DNA of 64,000 nt from Chryseobacterium sp. LAM-KRS1 (GTDB taxonomy: Bacteria; Bacteroidota; Bacteroidia; Flavobacteriales; Weeksellaceae). The stretch lies in the NCBI RefSeq assembly GCF_013184525.1, contig NZ_JAAOIZ010000004.1, positions 372,001 to 436,000 of the forward strand, read 5' to 3'. Shown here piece by piece: positions 8,741 to 17,297 of this stretch. The notes beneath the pieces are model-generated. The model did no database searches, was not told the origin of the DNA, and saw only the letters and a program-made list of their open reading frames with translations. Position numbers and translations under genes: made by a program. Within the stretch, counting starts at the first letter, position 1. Each line of letters opens with the position of its first letter.

Positions 8741-9931
8741 ATGAAAACAGTGAATGATTTCAATTTTAAAGACAAAAAGGCTTTAGTAAGGGTGGATTTT
8801 AATGTTCCGCAAGATGATCAGCTTAAAGTTACGGATAATACAAGAATTGCCGCGGTTAAACCAACTATTGATAAAATTCTTAATGATGGGGGATCTGTGA
8901 TTTTAATGACTCACCTGGGAAGACCTAAAGGAGAGGTGAAAGACGAGTTTTCATTGAAGCATATTCTTGAGGAAGTGTCCAATGTTTTAGGAAGAGAGGT
9001 AAAATTTGTAGAAGAATCTGTCGGACCAAAAGCTGAGCAGGCTGCTTCCGAGCTTAAAGCTGGTGAAATTTTATTATTGGAGAATCTTAGATTTCATAAT
9101 GAAGAAGAGAAAGGAGATGAAGGCTTTGCCGAGCAGCTTTCTAAATTAGGAGATGCCTATGTGAATGATGCATTTGGTACTGCACACCGTGCACATGCTT
9201 CTACAGCTGTAATCGCTAAGTTTTTTAATTCAACTAAATTTTTCGGTTTACTAATGGCTAATGAGCTTACAGCTATTAATAAAGTTTTAAAGAATGGAGA
9301 AAGGCCTGTAACTGCGATACTTGGAGGATCTAAGGTTTCAACTAAAATTACCATTATAGAAAATATTCTACCTGCCATTGATAATTTAATTATTGGTGGT
9401 GGAATGGCATTTACATTTATTAAAGCTCTTGGAGGTAAAATAGGTAATTCCTTGGTTGAAGAAGACAAGTTACCTTTAGCACTGGAAATTTTGGCTAAAG
9501 CAAAAGAGCATCATGTGAAAGTTTATCTGCCATCTGATACGATCATTGCAGAAAGTTTTAATAATGATGCTGATAGGAAGGAAGTAGATATATATGCTAT
9601 TCCGGAAGGATGGATGGGATTGGATGCAGGTTCAAAATCAAGAGATCAGTTTAATGACGTTCTATTGAATTCAAGAACTATTTTATGGAATGGTCCTATC
9701 GGAGTATTTGAAATGTCAAATTTCGCTGCCGGAACTATTGCACTTGGAGACAGCATAGCTGAGGCAACAAAGCTGGGAGCTTTTTCCTTAGTAGGAGGAG
9801 GTGACAGTGTTGCTTTTGTTAAGCAATTTGGTTACGGAAATAAAGTGAGCTATGTATCTACCGGTGGGGGAGCAATGCTTGAAAGTCTTGAAGGACTGGA
9901 ACTTCCTGGTATTGCTGCGATCAATAAATAA
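8741..9931 (+). CDS. pgk: Phosphoglycerate kinase
   Basis: 396 residues, full length. It catalyses the ATP-forming step from 1,3-bisphosphoglycerate in glycolysis. The N-terminal substrate-binding segment VRVDFNVPQ (about 17-24), the GRPKG loop near residue 61, the HRAHAS segment, and the C-terminal nucleotide loop GGGDSVA (about 354-360) are all present. It is monocistronic: its own -7 box and a strong terminator flank it. Confidence 0.97.
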   Translation: MKTVNDFNFKDKKALVRVDFNVPQDDQLKVTDNTRIAAVKPTIDKILNDGGSVILMTHLGRPKGEVKDEFSLKHILEEVSNVLGREVKFVEESVGPKAEQAASELKAGEILLLENLRFHNEEEKGDEGFAEQLSKLGDAYVNDAFGTAHRAHASTAVIAKFFNSTKFFGLLMANELTAINKVLKNGERPVTAILGGSKVSTKITIIENILPAIDNLIIGGGMAFTFIKALGGKIGNSLVEEDKLPLALEILAKAKEHHVKVYLPSDTIIAESFNNDADRKEVDIYAIPEGWMGLDAGSKSRDQFNDVLLNSRTILWNGPIGVFEMSNFAAGTIALGDSIAEATKLGAFSLVGGGDSVAFVKQFGYGNKVSYVSTGGGAMLESLEGLELPGIAAINK

Positions 9932-9954
9932 AAACTGTTATTATATATAAAGAA

Positions 9955-9989
9955 AATAACCCTCTCAATGTGAGAGGGTTATTTTTTTT
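9955..9989. terminator. Terminator between pgk and the papain-like protease gene
   Basis: 13-bp perfect stem (9955-9967 with 9971-9983), 3-base loop, then a run of T. It is T-rich on the minus strand as well, so it can serve both convergent genes. Confidence 0.9.
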
Positions 9990-10000
9990 GAAATCATTAT

Positions 10001-10882
10001 TTATTGAACATATGCTACGTAACATTCGTTAATCGCACCATTAGTTGTTTTGGCAAAGAATGAATAATCGATCCAGAAATATCCATTGTTCCCCCAATTT
10101 GTTCCCCATTGGTTTTGTACTTTAAATGCCTGTTTGGCATCATCATATCCTATTACCGCAATGGCGTGGCCACCTCTGCTGCTACCTGAATGTGACTTCC
10201 AGATCCATCCGTTAGATGAACTTAAATGATCAAAGCTGTAATCTACTGTTACTGCGATAACTATGGGTAAATTCATGCTTAGAAGTGTTTTTACATTACT
10301 GATATCAGTTTTATCAACCGTTGCCCAGGTGGTAAATTTGTGAGTGCTTGCGGCATTTTTCTGTGAGGAATTTGGCTGAGTAGAACATCCTGTATCTGTA
10401 TAAGGCATTTCCGCCCAACTGCAAACACCCTGGTTTTTAATCAGGTTTAATCCATCACTTACGTACGCACCTGCATCACAAGATCCAAGCTTGATTTGAT
10501 TATAAACGTATTCAGGACTTCTTTTAGCAGTAACTCCTTTGAAATTAGATTCCAGACCACTAGCTGTGGTGTAAGCTGTTGCCCAGGCAACACAAGAACC
10601 TTCTGCTCCCTGGTCTCCAATTGCGGGAAGACCGGGAATTAAATAACTTGAAGCAAGTGCATTTTTTGCTGCTTTTTCGGTCTTACCCTTTAGTCTTAAG
10701 GTTAGCTCATTGATGTTTACTTTAGCGAAATTGTTGTAAGTAGTTTGATCAATCAGCTTTGCTCCCAATGAGTGAAGTTGCTGTTTTTCTGAAGATTGCG
10801 TGTTTAAATCTTCGTCTCTTTTTTCGCATGCTGTAATGGATAGCATTCCTATTGCTATCATTACGAGTTTAAAATTTTTCAT
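10001..10882 (-). CDS. Secreted C1 (papain-like) cysteine protease lipoprotein
   Basis: 293 residues. The N-terminus has a lipoprotein signal with lipobox SITAC (Cys19). The papain fold starts near residue 80. The oxyanion Gln91 and nucleophile Cys97 are in GDQGAEGSCVAWA, His239 in GGHAIAVIGYD, and Asn257 in QNQWGTNWGNNGYFW. It therefore looks catalytically competent and exported, probably to the outer membrane or cell surface. The short region of residues 20-80 is probably a small propeptide. It has no operon partner: an 860-base AT desert lies upstream and the pgk terminator downstream. Confidence 0.88.
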   Translation of the reverse strand: MKNFKLVMIAIGMLSITACEKRDEDLNTQSSEKQQLHSLGAKLIDQTTYNNFAKVNINELTLRLKGKTEKAAKNALASSYLIPGLPAIGDQGAEGSCVAWATAYTTASGLESNFKGVTAKRSPEYVYNQIKLGSCDAGAYVSDGLNLIKNQGVCSWAEMPYTDTGCSTQPNSSQKNAASTHKFTTWATVDKTDISNVKTLLSMNLPIVIAVTVDYSFDHLSSSNGWIWKSHSGSSRGGHAIAVIGYDDAKQAFKVQNQWGTNWGNNGYFWIDYSFFAKTTNGAINECYVAYVQ

Positions 10883-11743
10883 TGATTAATATTTAAAATG
10901 GTTCTGTGAATGTATAAATTATTTTCACATATCAATGATTTATTTTATGTAAAACATAAGAATTGATAAACAAAATGTAATTATTAATATTTTTTACTTA
11001 ATTCTTTTCATTTCTGTTTATTTTATTTTTGTATTTTATCATTTATTTTAAATATTTTAATATTTGGTGTGTTTTTATTATTAATTAAGTTATTTTGTTT
11101 ATTTTTTTTCTTTAAATAAATTATTTAACTAAATAATTTATTTTATATAATTTAAAATATTTATATTTTTTTTCAAGTATTAACCTGAAATTTTGATTTT
11201 ATTCATATTTTTTCCTTTTTAAAATGAAAAAAATGGTGTTAAATGTTTGTTTTTGGTAATTTTTTAAATATCTCTAGTGAATTAGTGGTGTTATTAATAT
11301 GTTTTTTATTATTTCTAATATGGTTGATTTTATTAATTAAAATACTAAGTTTAAAAGTGAGAGATGGTATTTGTCTATAGATTTATTAAGTTGGTGATTT
11401 TTAATAATCCCAGGGTATTTTTAAATCGATAGGGTAGGAGAAAAATTTGGAAATGTATTTTTCATTTTGATTTAACGATCTATTGCAGAGTTTGAAATAA
11501 TGTTAAATGAGAATGGGAGATAAAAATTATTTATTGATTTAAGTTTTGTCGATTCTTATTACATTTTATATTTTGAATAGTAAACGTAAATAAATAAAAA
11601 AGGTCTGATATTTTATCAGACCTTTTATTCAAGATAATTTGTAAAATTATCTTAAATTTTTAATTATTAATTTCTTCACTTTTTTATTTTGGAGCCAAAT
11701 TTGGCAAAAATTGACCTTCAGAAATATATCAAAAATCGATTTT
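10883..11743. other. Extremely AT-rich intergenic region without a visible gene
   Basis: No credible reading frame is present on either strand. The segment 11041-11160 contains only 8 G or C in 120 bases. The only structured elements are two tandem hairpins at the right end (11598-11626 and 11631-11653) downstream of the methyltransferase gene. Confidence 0.7.
11598..11626 (-). terminator. Hairpin terminator downstream of the methyltransferase gene
   Basis: 13-bp perfect stem (11598-11610 with 11614-11626), loop of three T, T-rich tail on the minus strand. It lies 118 bases past the stop. A second AT-only-loop hairpin (11631-11640 with 11644-11653) precedes it. Confidence 0.75.
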
Positions 11744-12565
11744 CTATCTTTTTTCGATAATGTATATCAAACTTGAAAATTCGTTCGAAAAAAGGGCATT
11801 TACGTTAGAAATCGTTCCGTAGATGATAGCTTTCAGCCAAAAAAGTGGTGATTTTTTATATTTTTCGCTGAGCATTGAGATGTAATATGAATCCAGGACA
11901 AGTGGTTTGATTTTTCTTAATTTCCAATCTGGATTTTTTGATATTAAATTTTCCATCCCTTTTTTTGAAAAATGAAAGATATGTCTTGGAACGTCATAAG
12001 CAGCCCAATATTCTTTGTAGTGTTTTGCATCATACGAAGTAGGGTTGGGTACGGCAATGATCAGAAGTCCTTTTTCTTTTAATTTATTATGAAAGATTTC
12101 CAGGATCTCTGACTGATTTTCAATATGTTCAAAAACATGCCATAATGTAATTGCATCAAGACTATTATCTTCTAAGGAAGTAACGTTATCTATTATCTTA
12201 GCTTTTGTTACTTTGCTCTGGGCAGCTTTTCTTGCATCTGGATTAGGTTCATATCCAAACGTCTGAAAATCATTTTCTATAAATTTTGCAAATTCTCCGG
12301 CGCCACAACCATAATCCAGAACTTTTGAATTCTTTTTAATACGATCTATGAGAATTGTTTTCTTATACTGAAGATTGAAAGACTGAAGGAATTTATATAC
12401 TTTTTCTTTTAGGCTTCCTGAATCCTGATGATGTGAAATGTAATCCTCGCTTTCGTAGTATTTTGAAATGTTGGATGGAATAGGGGAGGTTTTGAAAACT
12501 CCTTTAGTTTCTGTTTCTTTAATTTCAAATATTTCCTGAGTCAGAAAGTGATCTTTAATTTTCAT
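11744..12565 (-). CDS. Class I SAM-dependent methyltransferase
   Basis: 273 residues. The SAM-binding motif LDYGCGAGEF is at 83-92, followed by an acidic strand end and the LWHVFEHIEN segment near 141, typical of the Methyltransf_23/UbiG-like group. The first 65 residues are a separate polar extension. Such proteins often occur among glycan or quinone genes, but the neighbours here (mnmG and an AT desert) give no hint of the substrate. Confidence 0.8.
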   Translation of the reverse strand: MKIKDHFLTQEIFEIKETETKGVFKTSPIPSNISKYYESEDYISHHQDSGSLKEKVYKFLQSFNLQYKKTILIDRIKKNSKVLDYGCGAGEFAKFIENDFQTFGYEPNPDARKAAQSKVTKAKIIDNVTSLEDNSLDAITLWHVFEHIENQSEILEIFHNKLKEKGLLIIAVPNPTSYDAKHYKEYWAAYDVPRHIFHFSKKGMENLISKNPDWKLRKIKPLVLDSYYISMLSEKYKKSPLFWLKAIIYGTISNVNALFSNEFSSLIYIIEKR

Positions 12566-12652
12566 TAAAATATTCTTTTATAGTAAAAATTAAGATATTT
12601 AGAGTTTATATAAAGCTCATAAATACCTTAATTTTTGTTTTAAATTTAATTA

Positions 12653-12668
12653 TGTTTCACGTGAAACA
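12653..12668. promoter_or_regulatory. parS site (ParB-binding centromere), copy 1
   Basis: TGTTTCACGTGAAACA, a perfect 16-bp palindrome identical to the widely conserved chromosomal parS consensus. The palindrome extends to 24 bases (12649-12672). It lies 8 bases downstream of mnmG. In the Spo0J/ParB system, ParB-CTP loads here and spreads, organising the origin region. Confidence 0.9.
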
Positions 12669-12676
12669 TAATGTAA

Positions 12677-14539
12677 TTATCGTCCTAAATAGACCAGTAA
12701 AACGTTGATATCAGCAGGGGATACACCACTGATTCTTCCTGCTTGGGCAATTGTTTTTGGTCTTACATTATTCATTTTTTGTTTAGCCTCAGATGATAAG
12801 CTTGAGAGTTTTAGATAATCAAAATCTTCAGGAATTTTAATGTTTTCCAAACGGTTCAGTTTTGCAACATTTTCTTTTTCCTTTTCAATATATCCTTTGT
12901 ATTTGATATTAATTTCAGCCTGTTCCCTTACTTCATCGTCAAATTGAGAGGCTACTTCTTTAATGATATCAATATTTTCAAGCTTTTCTAATGTAATATT
13001 AGGTCTGGTAAGAAACTGAGAAGCTCTGTAGGCTTGATCTACAGGATTACTTTCTTCACTTTCTAGAATAGGATTGATGATTCCGGGTTTTAAAGAAGTT
13101 TCTCGCAAGAATGTTTCAAGTTCCTCACTTTTAGCTATTTTTTGCTCAACTTTTCTTAATCTTTCTTCTTTTGCAAGTCCTAGTTGATACGCTTTTTCAG
13201 TTAATCTGATATCCGCATTATCCTGTCTTAAAAGGAGTCTGTATTCTGCACGTGAGGTAAACATTCTGTAAGGTTCCTCTGTACCTTTGGTAATAAGATC
13301 ATCAATTAAAACTCCTATATATGCTTCATCCCTGTTAAGAATAAATTCTTCTTTACCGTGTACTTTATTATGGGCATTGATACCTGCCATTAAACCTTGG
13401 CCGGCCGCTTCTTCATATCCTGTAGTACCATTGATTTGTCCGGCAAAATATAAATTATCAATTAGTTTGGTTTCTAAAGTATGCTTTAACTGGGTAGGAG
13501 GGAAGTAATCATATTCAATGGCATAGCCGGGACGGAAAACCTTTACATTTTCGAATCCTGGAATATGTTTCATAGCTTTGATTTGTACATCTTCCGGCAA
13601 GGAAGAACTAAAGCCGTTTACGTATATTTCTACTGTTCTCCAGCCTTCTGGCTCTACAAATAACTGATGTCTTGTACGTTCAGCAAATCGGTTGATTTTA
13701 TCTTCAATACTAGGGCAATATCTTGGACCTAAACTCTGAATGGTACCATTAAACATAGGGCTTCTGTCAAAACCTTCGCGTAGAATATCATGTACGGTTT
13801 CGTTGGTGTATACGATATGACAACTTAATTGTTTGGTTAACTTCGGAGTATCTAAGTAACTGAACTTTTGTGGTTTTTCATCTCCTTTTTGCTCTTCCAT
13901 TTTGGAATAATCAAGGCTTCTTCCATCTACTCTCGGTGGAGTACCGGTTTTCATTCTTCCGGCTTCAAAACCTAAAGATACCAATTGTTCTGTAATGCCA
14001 AAAGCTCTGGGTTCTCCCATTCTTCCACCTCCCAATTGTTTATCGCCAACGTGGATCAAACCATTAAGGAAAGTACCGTTTGTGAGGACTACAGATTTAG
14101 CTTTAATTGAAATTCCTAAAGAAGTTACCACACCAACTACCTGGTTATTTTCGATAATAAGCTGCTTTACCATATCCTGAAAGAAATCAAGATTGGGTGT
14201 ATTTTCTAATGCTAAACGCCATTCTTCAGCGAAAAGCATTCTATCGTTCTGGGTTCTGGGTGACCACATCGCAGGACCTTTTGAAAGGTTCAGCATTTTA
14301 AATTGTATGGCTGATTTGTCAGCTACAATTCCTGAATATCCTCCCATAGCATCAATCTCACGTACGATCTGCCCTTTAGCTATTCCTCCCATAGCAGGGT
14401 TACAGCTCATTTGACCAATGGTCTGCATGTTCATTGTAACGAGCAGGGTTTTTGATCCAAGGTTTGCAGCTGCGGCTGCAGCTTCGCAACCTGCATGACC
14501 TGCACCTACTACTATTACATCATATATTTCTGAAATCAT
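12677..14539 (-). CDS. mnmG: tRNA uridine-5-carboxymethylaminomethyl modification enzyme MnmG (GidA)
   Basis: 620 residues, full length. With MnmE it installs the cmnm5 group on U34 of several tRNAs using FAD. The Rossmann motif GAGHAGCEA is at 12-20, the GGGRMGEPRA segment follows in the FAD domain, and the conserved C-terminal GRISGVSPADI motif is present. The gene stands alone and is flanked on both sides by perfect parS sites, one 45 bases upstream of the start and one 8 bases beyond the stop. mnmG/gidA is near the origin in many bacteria. Confidence 0.97.
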   Translation of the reverse strand: MISEIYDVIVVGAGHAGCEAAAAAANLGSKTLLVTMNMQTIGQMSCNPAMGGIAKGQIVREIDAMGGYSGIVADKSAIQFKMLNLSKGPAMWSPRTQNDRMLFAEEWRLALENTPNLDFFQDMVKQLIIENNQVVGVVTSLGISIKAKSVVLTNGTFLNGLIHVGDKQLGGGRMGEPRAFGITEQLVSLGFEAGRMKTGTPPRVDGRSLDYSKMEEQKGDEKPQKFSYLDTPKLTKQLSCHIVYTNETVHDILREGFDRSPMFNGTIQSLGPRYCPSIEDKINRFAERTRHQLFVEPEGWRTVEIYVNGFSSSLPEDVQIKAMKHIPGFENVKVFRPGYAIEYDYFPPTQLKHTLETKLIDNLYFAGQINGTTGYEEAAGQGLMAGINAHNKVHGKEEFILNRDEAYIGVLIDDLITKGTEEPYRMFTSRAEYRLLLRQDNADIRLTEKAYQLGLAKEERLRKVEQKIAKSEELETFLRETSLKPGIINPILESEESNPVDQAYRASQFLTRPNITLEKLENIDIIKEVASQFDDEVREQAEINIKYKGYIEKEKENVAKLNRLENIKIPEDFDYLKLSSLSSEAKQKMNNVRPKTIAQAGRISGVSPADINVLLVYLGR

Positions 14540-14584
14540 TTTTTATACCTGTTTTAAGGCTTAAATTTTAATCTTTTTACTAAA

Positions 14585-14600
14585 TGTTTCACGTGAAACA
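14585..14600. promoter_or_regulatory. parS site, copy 2
   Basis: TGTTTCACGTGAAACA again, with the palindrome extended to AATGTTTCACGTGAAACATT (14583-14602). It lies in the mnmG-ybeY gap, 1.93 kb from copy 1. Confidence 0.9.
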
Positions 14601-14721
14601 TTATTTTAAAATACTGCTTTAATAAGCCTGTATTCATTGTTTTTCGCCATGTTTATTTCGTTTCATTCAAAAAAATAAATTAAAAAAAACATGGTGTAAA
14701 GATTACAAATGCCAAACTACA

Positions 14722-15132
14722 TTATCCAATGTATTTAGCTAAATAGAAATCTTCTTTACTTCGCATTTCTTTTTCTTCTTCTTCAGTCTTGTCCTTATAT
14801 CCGCAAAGATGAAGGATGCCATGTCCTAAAACCCTTCTTAATTCTTCTTCATAATTTTTTGATAGGGTAGAAGCATTATCTGAAATGCGCTGCAAAGATA
14901 CGAAAATCTCTGCGCTTATTGTTTTGCCTTTAACATAATCAAAAGTGATGATGTCTGTATAGTAATCATGTTGTAAATAATCCTGATTAATTTTAAGTAA
15001 ATATTCATCATCACAAAAGATGTAATTGATTTCACCCAATTTTTTTCCTTCTGAAAGAATGATATCTTCCAGCCATTTTGTATAATCTGTGTTCACAGAT
15101 CCCGGTAAGTTTTCGTAAAAGAATTGTATCAT
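14722..15132 (-). CDS. ybeY: Endoribonuclease YbeY (rRNA maturation)
   Basis: 136 residues, a normal length. YbeY is a metal-dependent RNase required for 16S rRNA 3' processing and ribosome quality control. The metal motif reads HGILHLCGYKD (His104, His108), so Asp114 occupies the third position that is His in E. coli (HGTLHLLGYDH). I believe this variant is common in Bacteroidetes and do not take it as inactivation. It starts 4 bases after the patatin gene stop and is probably cotranscribed with it and murF-alr. Confidence 0.93.
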   Translation of the reverse strand: MIQFFYENLPGSVNTDYTKWLEDIILSEGKKLGEINYIFCDDEYLLKINQDYLQHDYYTDIITFDYVKGKTISAEIFVSLQRISDNASTLSKNYEEELRRVLGHGILHLCGYKDKTEEEEKEMRSKEDFYLAKYIG

Positions 15133-15136
15133 TTTT

Positions 15137-17293
15137 TTAAAACCAGTGTCCTAGTATTACACTGAATATGCCTTTTTGATTATTTTTTAGAGAGTGACTG
15201 AAATTAATTTTAATTTGTCCGAACGGAGATTTATATCCTGCTGTTATTCCCAGGGAACTGTAGTTAAGTTTAGCTGCATTTTCAAAAGTTATATCGTTGG
15301 AAAGGTTCGCAAAAGAGAAGTTTCCACTTATGAAATAATTTTTGTTGAATTTAAACTGAAGATCATTAGAGACTAAAACAACGTTGTTAGTACTTAGCTG
15401 TGCAAAATAAAATCCTGCAAAACTTCTGAAATTAACTACATTCTGTTCAAAAATTCCTCCCAGTTTATATTTATAGAATTCCGGAAGATTTTCACCGATT
15501 GTTATTCCTCCATATAAATTCAGACGATAAGTAAATTGTTTTGCCAAAGGAATATTTATTCTGATATCAGCTTTTACCTGAACAATTCTTTTTTCAAGTT
15601 CAGATTTCATCAGATCGACCACTTTTCCTTCAGCAGCTATATAAATTCCTTTTGTAGGAAAATCCTTATCGTTTTGAGTATCGCTTTTTATAAATACATA
15701 GGGATTAAGGAAACGGCTTACTCTTTCATTTGATCCATTCATGTCAGCACTGAAATAATCGTGGCTGATCCCGCCGCCGATTGCAAACTTATCTTTCCAT
15801 ACGGATTGGATATAGGCTTCATTTCTTAACCATTTCCAGCTGTCAACAACATTATTATTGATGTCTTTAAGATCAATGCTCATTCCCGAAGAGTAGATTC
15901 CGAATCCCGGAATGTATCCGTTATCAATGAAATAATTGAGATAATACCTCGGCTGGTCACCCACAATAACGTCAAGCGACAGATTTGAATTTCTGAATAA
16001 GAGTCTTTTTGCAGAATAGTTTAGAAGCAATCCTGTTTTGAAGACATCATCATAGTGTAATCCGAATTTAAAAAAATGTCTGGCATCGTCTTCGGTTACA
16101 TACAATTTAAGATAATTGGCATTATTTTCCGATACAATATCATAATTGATGAACTTGTAATTATTAGTTGCTACCAGTCGGTCTATTTTTTTGTTAATGC
16201 TACCGTAAGTTTCCATAGAGGGAAGGTGTAATCCCATTTTCCCCAGAGCATAGTTTTTACCGTAAATTTTGCTTCCAATTAAAGAAATGCTGTCAATCTT
16301 ATATACGTTGGAATAAATTGGATTTACGCGCTGTCTGAGGCGGTCAAAAGAACGCTTGGGTAACTGATTCAGTATATCAACATATTTGAGTCCTTCAACA
16401 TATCCGCTATCCAGGATTTTTTTCTTTTCATCATAGCTGGTCGCGGACATTCCTTTAAGGTCCGGTTTGATGTTAATATCAGTGTACTTGTACTGACGTT
16501 TTGTATCCTTGTGGATATTCATATCAATAACCTGGTTAAGAATGGCTATAATATTGTTTAAATCTTCTCTTTTTGATAAGTCCTGGTTAAGGTCCACACC
16601 AATAACGATATCGATTCCTTTGTCCTTTAATGGCTTTGATGGATAGTTAACAGTCATAGCTCCATCTATGTAAATACTGTCGCCAACTTTTACCGGATCC
16701 ATTAAAGACGGAAATGCGGAACTTGCCATAATAGATTCTACGAGATCACCTTTTTCAAAAATCTGCATATTCCCACTTTCCAGATTGGTAGCAACACACA
16801 TAAAAGGAATTGGTAATTTGGAGAAATCATCAATGTTCGAAACATTTTTAAACAGTTCCTTTAACAGGTAAACATTTTTCTGTCCAGTACTGATAGAAGA
16901 GGGGAGATTGATCTTACCATGCTTAATGGGAATGGAAAGAAGATATTTGTCAACAGATTTATTAAAGAATGTGCTTTCCTTTCTGGATTTAGGATCCATG
17001 ATCAGAGAATAGAAATCGGTATCCATAACGATTTTTTCTATTTCTTTTCCGGAATATCCTGAAGCATATAGTCCTCCAACAATAGCTCCCATACTGGTTC
17101 CTGCAACATAGTCAACTTTTACTCCCAGGGAATCGAGTACCTTTAATACTCCAACATGAGAAAATCCTTTAGCTCCTCCGCCGGCAAGTGAAAGTCCTAT
17201 CCTTGGATTTTTTGGAATCACGAGTCCTTTTCTTACCTGCGATTGCAGCAAAAGTAATTGGAATATGAACAGGAGGACCAGGAGTTTTCTCAT
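15137..17293 (-). CDS. Patatin-like phospholipase with C-terminal outer-membrane beta-barrel
   Basis: 718 residues. A signal peptide (about 1-20) precedes a patatin domain with the oxyanion loop GGGAKG (38-43), nucleophile Ser67 in GTSMG and Asp210 in the DGA motif, giving a complete Ser-Asp dyad. A POTRA-like linker (about 330-400) is followed by a surface-antigen/BamA-type 16-strand-like barrel ending in LGHWF with a C-terminal Phe. The layout matches type Vd (PlpD-like) autotransporters and the related RssA-like proteins of Bacteroidetes. It lies 4 bases downstream of murF-alr and 4 bases upstream of ybeY. Confidence 0.88.
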   Translation of the reverse strand: MRKLLVLLFIFQLLLLQSQVRKGLVIPKNPRIGLSLAGGGAKGFSHVGVLKVLDSLGVKVDYVAGTSMGAIVGGLYASGYSGKEIEKIVMDTDFYSLIMDPKSRKESTFFNKSVDKYLLSIPIKHGKINLPSSISTGQKNVYLLKELFKNVSNIDDFSKLPIPFMCVATNLESGNMQIFEKGDLVESIMASSAFPSLMDPVKVGDSIYIDGAMTVNYPSKPLKDKGIDIVIGVDLNQDLSKREDLNNIIAILNQVIDMNIHKDTKRQYKYTDINIKPDLKGMSATSYDEKKKILDSGYVEGLKYVDILNQLPKRSFDRLRQRVNPIYSNVYKIDSISLIGSKIYGKNYALGKMGLHLPSMETYGSINKKIDRLVATNNYKFINYDIVSENNANYLKLYVTEDDARHFFKFGLHYDDVFKTGLLLNYSAKRLLFRNSNLSLDVIVGDQPRYYLNYFIDNGYIPGFGIYSSGMSIDLKDINNNVVDSWKWLRNEAYIQSVWKDKFAIGGGISHDYFSADMNGSNERVSRFLNPYVFIKSDTQNDKDFPTKGIYIAAEGKVVDLMKSELEKRIVQVKADIRINIPLAKQFTYRLNLYGGITIGENLPEFYKYKLGGIFEQNVVNFRSFAGFYFAQLSTNNVVLVSNDLQFKFNKNYFISGNFSFANLSNDITFENAAKLNYSSLGITAGYKSPFGQIKINFSHSLKNNQKGIFSVILGHWF

Positions 17294-17297
17294 AGGA

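Noticed and set aside
13245..13262. A third parS-like sequence (TGCACGTGAGG) inside mnmG
   Set aside because: Only the central CACGTGA core matches; too many mismatches in the arms.
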